DNA from: Clostridium sp. CAG:793
GTDB taxonomy: Bacteria > Bacillota > Clostridia > TANB77 > CAG-508
Length of the DNA: 59,050 nucleotides
Reading direction: 5' to 3'
Assembly (NCBI GenBank): GCA_000433915.1
Contig: HF993644.1
Span: forward strand, 52,876-111,925
Below are positions 52,595-59,050 of the stretch, in pieces. How positions within the stretch are numbered: position 1 is the first letter of the stretch; each line of letters begins with the position of its first letter. The notes under the pieces were generated by a model, which was not told the origin of the DNA, ran no database searches, and was given only the letters and a program-made list of their open reading frames with translations. Made by a program: the position numbers and the translations under genes.

Positions 52595-53683
52595 TTATTC
52601 ATGTGAATACCAAAGTCCCTTGCTCTTTAAATCAGAAACAATTGCTTGATGCTTTGAAAGTGTTTCAGCAAAATAAGTTTTCCCATTCTTATCTGCAACA
52701 AAATATAAATAATTTGTTTCCTCTGGTTCTAATGCTGCAATTATTGATTCTAAACCAACTGATGCTATCGGTCCAACAGGTAGCTTTCCTTCCATTCTTG
52801 GTCCTCGTGTATTATATGGATTATATTTATCAAGTTCGCTCTGATATAAATCTCTTTCTGACATGTCCACTTTTATACCATAATATGTTGTTACGTCACT
52901 TCCAAGTGACATATTTTTCTTTAATCTGTTGTAAATTACACTGGCAACTCCTGCTCTATCTCCACCGTCAGATACTTCAAGCTCAACAATTGAAGCAACT
53001 GTAAGTAGCTTATGAACTGATATTTCTTTTTCTTGTATTTCAGCTTTATATGGTTCTAGCTTTTTTTCCATTTCATCCAACATTGTTTTAAATATATCTT
53101 CAACAGTTACACTTGTATTTAAGAAATTATAAGTGTCTGGGAATAGATATCCTTCTAGTGGATAATATATATTTTTATCTAAAATGTCATCACTTATAAA
53201 CCAGTATTTATCTATTAATGTGTTTAAGTAATCTTTGTCTTCTAATTTAGCATATACATCATTTTCAGAGTTATTAGTTTTCGCAGCAATAGTCTTTGCT
53301 ATCCATCTCATATTTTTACCTTCTAAAAATGTGATATCTATTGTTTCTGGATAGTAGCTACTTCCATTCTTTAAAGCATCAATTATTTGCTTTGCATCCA
53401 TATTTTTATTCAACTTATATGTTCCTGCTTGCATACCTGAAACTTTGTTTAATTTAGTATAGATTTTAAAAGTAAACGCATTATTAATAAGTCCTTTTTC
53501 CTTCAATTGTTCCGCTATTTCTGAGTTTGACCAACCTTTTTTTATCTCTATTACAATTTCTTCTGATTTATTACTAACTGATTTTAAAGATACATTATAA
53601 TATATCACAGCTGATACAGCAATTATTATAATTATAAATAATACAATTAAAATCGGTATTAGAATTTTATTTTTCTTTTTCAT
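52595..53683 (-). CDS. mltG: Endolytic transglycosylase MltG
   Basis: A 362-residue membrane-anchored YceG-family enzyme that cuts nascent glycan strands. A membrane helix is at 7-29, a LysM-like part at about 40-110 and the catalytic domain has LLTVASIVELEV (catalytic glutamate) and YNRLKKNMSLGSD, with the ending YNTRGPRMEGKLPVGPI and YFVADKNGKTYFAET. It determines where strands end during elongation. It lies between the BofC-like gene and comEC. Confidence 0.95.
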   Translation of the reverse strand: MKKKNKILIPILIVLFIIIIIAVSAVIYYNVSLKSVSNKSEEIVIEIKKGWSNSEIAEQLKEKGLINNAFTFKIYTKLNKVSGMQAGTYKLNKNMDAKQIIDALKNGSSYYPETIDITFLEGKNMRWIAKTIAAKTNNSENDVYAKLEDKDYLNTLIDKYWFISDDILDKNIYYPLEGYLFPDTYNFLNTSVTVEDIFKTMLDEMEKKLEPYKAEIQEKEISVHKLLTVASIVELEVSDGGDRAGVASVIYNRLKKNMSLGSDVTTYYGIKVDMSERDLYQSELDKYNPYNTRGPRMEGKLPVGPIASVGLESIIAALEPEETNYLYFVADKNGKTYFAETLSKHQAIVSDLKSKGLWYSHE

Positions 53684-53779
53684 ATTTTTAGCTCCATTCT
53701 TATTTATTATTTCATGTTCTTTATCATCTATGCAAATTTTATCATATTACAATTTAAAATTCAACAAAATACACTTTAT

Positions 53780-55876
53780 TCATATGTGTGTATTAATTTT
53801 TATTTTTCCATTTTTATCTATAATAACAGAGATTTCACCCATTTCATCAGTTCTATAGATTTGTATATTTTTTTCTTCTAATCTTTTTATCACATCTTCA
53901 TTTGGATGTCCAAATTTATTATTTTGTCCAACTCCAATAAGTGCAACCGACGGATTAATTAAATCTAGAAATTCTTTTGTTGTTGATGTTTTTGATCCAT
54001 GATGTCCGACTTTTAATATATCAGCTTTTAATCCATTAGTATATTCTTTAACCATCTCATTTTCTGCAACTTTTTCAATATCTCCTGTAAATAAAATCCT
54101 TCTATTTTTATATTTTACCATACACACTATTGCATTATTATTTAGCGGATTCTCAGATATTTGATTCTCTTTACTTTTTGGATGTAATATTTTAAAAGCT
54201 AAGTCTTTTATTCGTATTTCATCTCCTGATTTTACATATATTATTTGTATATTCTGCTTTTTACAAATCTGTTTAAATTGTTCATAGATTGAACTTGTTT
54301 TATATTGTTCTGATATTATTACATTTTTTACTTTCATATTTTTTAGCAAAAATACGAATCCTTGGCTGTGATCTTCATCAAAATGAGATGCCATTATATA
54401 ATCCAATCTCGTAATTCCTCTATTTAATAAATAATTATTTAATACATTTTCTCCTATATCATAAGATTTCCCATCTTTATTTTTTGATAAACTACCTCCA
54501 CTATCTATCATTATATTTGTGCCTTTATATCTAATTAAACAACTGTCACCTTGTCCAACATCTATAAAATTAATTCTCATTCTATCCTGATAAACATCTG
54601 TAAAATTTACAATTAGCAATATGCTAACTCCAATAGTTAAAAATGAATATACGTATTTTCTACATTTTAACTTTCTGCAAAATATAAGTATATATATTAC
54701 TATTACAAAAAATATAGCATACCTCGGAACATACATTTGTGCGAATGGAATATTGGCACAAATTTCGGCTATTTTTCTTAGCATCATTATCAATAAATCC
54801 AGTATCATATATAGTAATTTTATTGGAATACATAGCGAAATAAATTCTAATATAATAATTATTCCAAGTAACCATGAAGCACATATATTTGAAATAATAA
54901 AACTTCCTGAAATTGTATGAAAATTATATATCATTATTGGAATTATAAATATATTAGCTGATATTGTTAGAGCTATACTTTTAAAATGTATATGCTCTGA
55001 TATTTTTTTGTAAAATAATATTATTCCCAATACTCCTAAATATGATAGCATAAAGCCACTATCAAAAATTATATATGGATTATTTATTATCTGAATAATT
55101 GCTGATATTGCAATATTGTTTAAACTATCGTTCTGCCTTTTACATATACTCGAACCAATTAACAGTATACTCATTATCCCTGCTCGCACAACTGAAGCTG
55201 TATTTCCTGTAAGATTCATAAAAAATATTATTGCTATAATTTGAATTAGTTGTCCCAGTCTCTTATGTTGCAATCTATTAGAAATAAATGTTGCTATTAA
55301 TATTACATAAGAAAAATGAGCTCCAGATATCGCAAGCATGTGCATCAAATTAGCCTTTTTGAAATTATCTTCTACTTCGCTTGATATGTGCGATCTATCT
55401 CCTACAATCAGAGAGATTGCTAGTTCACTATTTTCTTTTTTTAATTTTTCTCTTAATTTAGATTTAATATATTTACGTAATTTGATTATTATATTGTCAC
55501 TTCCATTTTTTACAATTTCAACATTTTCTACGTTAAATATCCCATATATTTTTTTAGTACGCAAATACGTTTTATAATTAAATCCTCCATAATTTCTATC
55601 TCGTGTCGCTTCTGTATATTGCGCATTAATCTTAATAATTGACCCATATTCTAATTTTTCTACATCCTTTGAAATATATAAAATAAATTTTTTATTATCT
55701 ATCTCAGCTTGATATGAATATACATAGTTTTTTTCCTCTGCTTCTGAGATAACTTTTGCATAAAAAACTCCTTCTTTTTTTCCTTCATACTTTCCAAATT
55801 CATATCCAATTTTATTTAATATGATAGTCAATATAACAAGAAAAATTGCGAAAACACATATAATTCTATTTTTCAT
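53780..55876 (-). CDS. comEC: DNA internalization protein ComEC/Rec2
   Basis: A 698-residue channel for DNA uptake. The order is a short N-terminal OB-like part, the Competence domain with about ten membrane helices (ALAISGAHFSYVIL-type block, GFMLSYLGVLGI) and a C-terminal metallo-beta-lactamase domain with NFIDVGQGDSCLIR, SHFDEDHSQGF and VGHHGSKTSTT. No comEA lies beside it. GGAAAGG precedes the ATG. The presence suggests natural competence or at least inherited uptake genes. Confidence 0.94.
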   Translation of the reverse strand: MKNRIICVFAIFLVILTIILNKIGYEFGKYEGKKEGVFYAKVISEAEEKNYVYSYQAEIDNKKFILYISKDVEKLEYGSIIKINAQYTEATRDRNYGGFNYKTYLRTKKIYGIFNVENVEIVKNGSDNIIIKLRKYIKSKLREKLKKENSELAISLIVGDRSHISSEVEDNFKKANLMHMLAISGAHFSYVILIATFISNRLQHKRLGQLIQIIAIIFFMNLTGNTASVVRAGIMSILLIGSSICKRQNDSLNNIAISAIIQIINNPYIIFDSGFMLSYLGVLGIILFYKKISEHIHFKSIALTISANIFIIPIMIYNFHTISGSFIISNICASWLLGIIIILEFISLCIPIKLLYMILDLLIMMLRKIAEICANIPFAQMYVPRYAIFFVIVIYILIFCRKLKCRKYVYSFLTIGVSILLIVNFTDVYQDRMRINFIDVGQGDSCLIRYKGTNIMIDSGGSLSKNKDGKSYDIGENVLNNYLLNRGITRLDYIMASHFDEDHSQGFVFLLKNMKVKNVIISEQYKTSSIYEQFKQICKKQNIQIIYVKSGDEIRIKDLAFKILHPKSKENQISENPLNNNAIVCMVKYKNRRILFTGDIEKVAENEMVKEYTNGLKADILKVGHHGSKTSTTKEFLDLINPSVALIGVGQNNKFGHPNEDVIKRLEEKNIQIYRTDEMGEISVIIDKNGKIKINTHI

Positions 55877-55908
55877 AAAACCTTTCCGTGTCCCCGCAAT
55901 ATTTGCAA

Positions 55909-56799
55909 TTATTTTGATAAAAATTGTTTCATTACATAACCTTTTCCATCACTAACCTCAACTTTGTACCAATCTCCTGACTCTCCTGTAACTCTAACAG
56001 GTGTACCTTTTCCAATACTAGTTACTGCTTTTGAGTCTTTTGTTGCACTTTCTCTAACATATACAGCTTCAACATTAACATACATTTGTACTGGATAAGA
56101 TGTGTTTGATTCACTAGTTTTTTCATCTACTGTGTTTGAAACAGTTGTATTAACTTCATTTACAATATTATTTCCTGTTTGATTAGGTGTTGTAATATCA
56201 TTTACCTGTTCTACAACATTTACTTCATTTTCAACATTATTATTAGAAACTGTATTATTTACTACATTAGTAATTTCTGCAGATGTATCTCCTGTATTCT
56301 TTTTCTTTCCTGTAATTTTTGATGCCATAACCCAACCTGATACATCATCGTTTTGAATGTAGCACCAATTTCCAGCCTCTGAAATTATGTCTATAATTGT
56401 ATTTTGATCTATTGTAGCAATTTTCGTAGAATTAAGTAATGGTAATACATATACTGTTGTAGTCTCTTTTATTTTACTAACATCATTAATCATATCAGGA
56501 TTAGTATTAACTGTTCCTTTATTTGAATCTACTGTTACAGTTTCTTCTTTTTTATCAATATATTTTTTGTTAACATATCCTGTAATATTATTTACAGAAA
56601 TTTGATACCATTCGCCTTCTTCTGATAATATATTTACTTCTGTTCCTTTAGCAAGTTGCTTTATTACATTTTTACTTGTACTTGCTCCCTCTCTCATATT
56701 CAAGTCTTGTGTATTGACTGTACCCGTAGCTGCCCATGCTACTGTTGCTATCATTGTCATTATTATTATCATTATAATTGTTGTAGCAATCTTTTTCAT
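55909..56799 (-). CDS. Secreted protein with three bacterial SH3 domains
   Basis: 296 residues with a signal peptide (MIIIMTMIATVAWA). SH3b domains lie at about 26-85 (LNMREGASTSKNV), 110-168 (TTVYVLPLLNSTKI) and 232-295 (VYVRESATKDSKAV); the linker before the third is N/T/V-rich. There is no catalytic domain. SH3b repeats bind peptidoglycan, so it is probably a wall-binding adaptor. It lies 33 bases upstream of comEC. Confidence 0.85.
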   Translation of the reverse strand: MKKIATTIIMIIIMTMIATVAWAATGTVNTQDLNMREGASTSKNVIKQLAKGTEVNILSEEGEWYQISVNNITGYVNKKYIDKKEETVTVDSNKGTVNTNPDMINDVSKIKETTTVYVLPLLNSTKIATIDQNTIIDIISEAGNWCYIQNDDVSGWVMASKITGKKKNTGDTSAEITNVVNNTVSNNNVENEVNVVEQVNDITTPNQTGNNIVNEVNTTVSNTVDEKTSESNTSYPVQMYVNVEAVYVRESATKDSKAVTSIGKGTPVRVTGESGDWYKVEVSDGKGYVMKQFLSK

Positions 56800-56966
56800 A
56801 AAATCTCCTTTTACGCATTTCCGTAATAATTCTATCTTTGTAAAGTATATAATGAACCTATTAAAAAGTCAAGGTATACTCAGTTAAATTCACACTTTAT
56901 ACACAAATTTAATCTCTTTATCTTTTCTTTAAATATTATTTATCGTTTTACAGCAATATAAAAAGC

Positions 56967-56988
56967 CTTATACTTAAAATAGTATAAG
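56967..56988 (-). terminator. Terminator after the DUF975 gene
   Basis: A perfect 8-bp stem CTTATACT/AGTATAAG, followed on the minus strand by GCTTTTTATA. Confidence 0.75.
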
Positions 56989-56998
56989 ACCTTCTACA

Positions 56999-58151
56999 TT
57001 ATTGGTTATTATTTGAATCATTATTTTCTGTATTTTCTTGCATAATTTGCTCATCATTATACACCGCTTGTATTGGTTGTTCTTGTACATTATTATTCAT
57101 TGGTTGTGCTGGTTGTTGTGGCATACTATTGTACATTTGTTGCTGGTTGTTGTGGCATATTATTGTACATTGGTTGTGCTGGTTGTTGTGGCATATTATT
57201 GTACATTGGTTGTGCTGGTTGTTGTGGCATATTATTGTACATTGGTTGTGCTGGTTGTTGTGGCATATTATTGTACATTGGTTGCACTGGTTGTTGTGGT
57301 ATGTTATTGTACATTGGTTGCACTGGTTGTTGTGGCATACTTTCCAATTTATAATAATCATAAAATTCTAATAAAGAAATTTGGATATAAGGAATTAATA
57401 CAAGCATTCCTACACTTCCAGCTATATTAGATATTACTGGAATAAAGCTTAATATTCCACCTGATATTCCTCCAACTATACCTGCTAAAAATCCCCATCC
57501 TATAAATGTAAGAGTTAAATAAAAATACTTTCCTCTTTTACCAGTCATAATTTCTCTACTTTTTTCTACTGCTTGTTTTGTTGTCATATTAGGATTTTCA
57601 ATAGCTATAAATGTTGATAGAGAATAATATAGCCCCTTTATTGCAGCTAAAATAGCTATTACTATTATAGCTATCACACCAACTACAGTTAATATTATTA
57701 GTCCTATATTTGAATCAACACTTGAAACTGATGAACTATATAGCACTACTGATGCTATAACATTATATAATGTACTAAAGAAAATTAAACAAAATGCAAC
57801 TACTTCAGCAACAAAGTACCATATAAGTTTTAAAAAGATATTCCATGATACTCCCCAAGCTCTTCCAAAATTACTAAAACCATAATTTAAAAAGTCAAAT
57901 GGATGTACTTTTTCTCCATTTTTTAATTTCATATATGAATATGTTAATCCATACTTAATTGCTGGCATTACAATCATACTAAAAAGTCCTGCCATTGAAG
58001 CTATAGATAATAATCGTGCATTTTCTCCTAATGATCCTAACCATTCTACTATTGCTGTGAATGCAACAAATACAAGTGTTAGAACTATTGCATCACTCCA
58101 TTTTCCTTTTAATTTTTCTCTAGCTCTTTTTCTAAAGTCTCTAGCTTCCAT
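56999..58151 (-). CDS. DUF975 membrane protein with a frameshifted PQQP-repeat tail
   Basis: Residues 1-265 are a DUF975 membrane domain (start ARDFRKRAREKLKGKW, about six membrane helices). A tail of 12-residue repeats MPQQPAQPMYNN begins at base 57338. Units one to five are 36 bases each, but the sixth is 34 bases (57125-57158), which puts a stop at 57126 after 341 residues. In the next frame the repeats continue with MPQQPAQPMNNN and VQEQP and end at 56999 before the terminator. So the intact gene would be 56999-58151; as written the product ends at 57126. It may be a slipped-strand variant or an assembly error. Confidence 0.8.
57089..57338 (-). repeat. 36-base tandem repeat encoding MPQQPAQPMYNN
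   Basis: Seven units: five of 36 bases (57338 down to 57159), one of 34 bases, and one diverged unit (57089-57124). Units three to five encode identical residues; the first two have PV in place of PA. Confidence 0.9.
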
Positions 58152-58270
58152 AAAAAGTTCCCCTTTCTAAATTTATTATCTTATGTATTGTTTCTATTCT
58201 ATTATACAGTTATATATTCCATATATCAATAAATTTAGTGAAATTAAATAAACTATTTAAGCAAAAAATA

Positions 58271-58306
58271 ACAGAACTACCATAAGGTAATTCTGCTATT
58301 TTTTTA
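58271..58306 (-). terminator. Terminator after tuf
   Basis: A stem ACAGAACTACC with GGTAATTCTG(C)T around ATAA, with wobble pairs, and A/T runs on both sides. Confidence 0.7.
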
Positions 58307-58332
58307 TTCCACTTTTTATTACTAAAAAGAGA

Positions 58333-59050
58333 TTACTCAATAACTTCTGAAACAACTCCAGATCCAACTGTCTTTCCACCTTCACGAATAGCGAATCTTA
58401 ATCCTTGCTCAATAGCAATTGGAGTAATTAATTCGATTGTCATGTCAATGTTATCACCAGGCATAACCATTTCTGTTCCTTCTGGTAAATCAATTAAACC
58501 TGTAACGTCTGTTGTTCTAAAATAGAATTGTGGTCTATATCCATTGAAGAATGGTGTATGACGTCCACCTTCGTCCTTTGTTAGAACGTATACTTGAGCT
58601 TTGAATTTTGTATGAGGATGAATTGTTCCTGGTTTTGCAAGAACTTGACCTCTCTCAACTTCTTCTCTTTGAACACCTCTTAATAGAACACCGATGTTAT
58701 CTCCTGCTTCAGCATAATCAAGTGTTTTTCTGAACATTTCAACACCTGTTACAACTGTCTTTTTCTTCTCATTTGATAATCCAACGATTTCAACTTCGTC
58801 TTGTAATTTTAAAGATCCTCTTTCTACTCTACCTGTTACAACAGTTCCTCTTCCTGAAATTGTCATAACGTCTTCGATAGGCATTAAGAATGGTTGATCT
58901 ACTGGTCTTTCTGGTGTTGGGATATAGCTATCAACAGCATCCATAAGTTCCTTAATGCATTGATATTCTGGTGCATCTGGATCTTTTGATGTTGACTCTA
59001 AAGCTTTTAATGAAGATCCTTTTATAACTGGAATATCGTCTCCAGGGAAT
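58333..59050 (-). CDS. tuf: Elongation factor Tu, C-terminal part (5' truncated)
   Basis: The frame is open to the window edge; about 239 codons are present, beginning in FPGDDIPVIKGSSLKALE. Domains 2 and 3 are complete: TISGRGTVVTGRVERG, GDNIGVLLRGVQREEVERGQVLAKP, and the end RFAIREGGKTVGSGVVSEV. The GTPase domain lies outside. EF-Tu brings aminoacyl-tRNA to the ribosome. The codons are richer in preferred forms than in neighbours, as expected for high expression. Confidence 0.98.
   Translation of the reverse strand, partial: FPGDDIPVIKGSSLKALESTSKDPDAPEYQCIKELMDAVDSYIPTPERPVDQPFLMPIEDVMTISGRGTVVTGRVERGSLKLQDEVEIVGLSNEKKKTVVTGVEMFRKTLDYAEAGDNIGVLLRGVQREEVERGQVLAKPGTIHPHTKFKAQVYVLTKDEGGRHTPFFNGYRPQFYFRTTDVTGLIDLPEGTEMVMPGDNIDMTIELITPIAIEQGLRFAIREGGKTVGSGVVSEVIE

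Noticed and set aside
57073..57371. Plus-strand frames rich in W, L and C, and a CRISPR-like look of regular repeats
   Set aside because: They are the antisense of the 36-base PQQP coding repeats. There are no spacers.

Overview
The window is AT-rich bacterial DNA with dense, mostly minus-strand genes, AGGAGG-type ribosome binding sites and frequent TTG starts. Gene content points to an anaerobic spore-forming Bacillota of the clostridial type: BofA, DUF2508/YaaL and a BofC-like protein, an rnc/radical SAM pair, AddB, ClpE, RNase J, an NrdD relative and prepilin-like surface proteins with BspA-type leucine-rich repeats. The lineage is inferred from gene content only; no rRNA or tRNA gene was found.

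Layout. 0-6 kb: 3' part of glmS, an isolated higher-GC cassette, bofA/yaaL, serS, engB and two related unknown genes. 6-17 kb: gltX-DUF951, rnj, then an rnc, radical SAM, ogg, addB, dtd run. 17-20 kb: an unusual operon of an HD protein, a repeat-fused amidoligase and an acidic protein. 20-29 kb: acpP, plsX, the rplK-rplA-rplJ-rplL cluster with an L10 leader, nusG-secE-rpmG, and rpsB-tsf. rpoBC does not follow rplL. 29-35 kb: a CmpB-like membrane protein, a zinc-ribbon protein, an NrdD-like protein that lacks every radical-chemistry residue I can locate, iorA/iorB without the ferredoxin domain, and a frameshifted histidine phosphatase.

35.6-38.5 kb is the most unusual part. A consensus promoter drives a structured leader, then an 8-codon ORF (MDMRTAGN) with a near-perfect ribosome binding site, then a 13-bp hairpin. 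After it come three overlapping genes: a radical SAM/SPASM enzyme, a xylose-isomerase-like TIM barrel and a GNAT acetyltransferase. I read this as a candidate peptide-derived natural product or signalling locus with an ultra-short precursor. The layout of tiny peptide, hairpin and modifying enzymes resembles microcin C, but no MccB-type enzyme is present.

38.5-59 kb: deoA, rnhB, a pilin-like protein, htrA, a candidate small RNA, two surface-protein genes, an XRE regulator, an M23 peptidase, a second CmpB-like protein, clpE, pgsA, a BofC-like protein, mltG, comEC, a three-SH3 secreted protein, a DUF975 membrane protein whose 36-nt repeats contain a frameshift, and the 3' part of tuf.

Most genes are housekeeping (translation, RNA decay, envelope growth, DNA repair, sporulation checkpoints). 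The accessory signals stand out by higher GC, their own promoters and strong hairpins.
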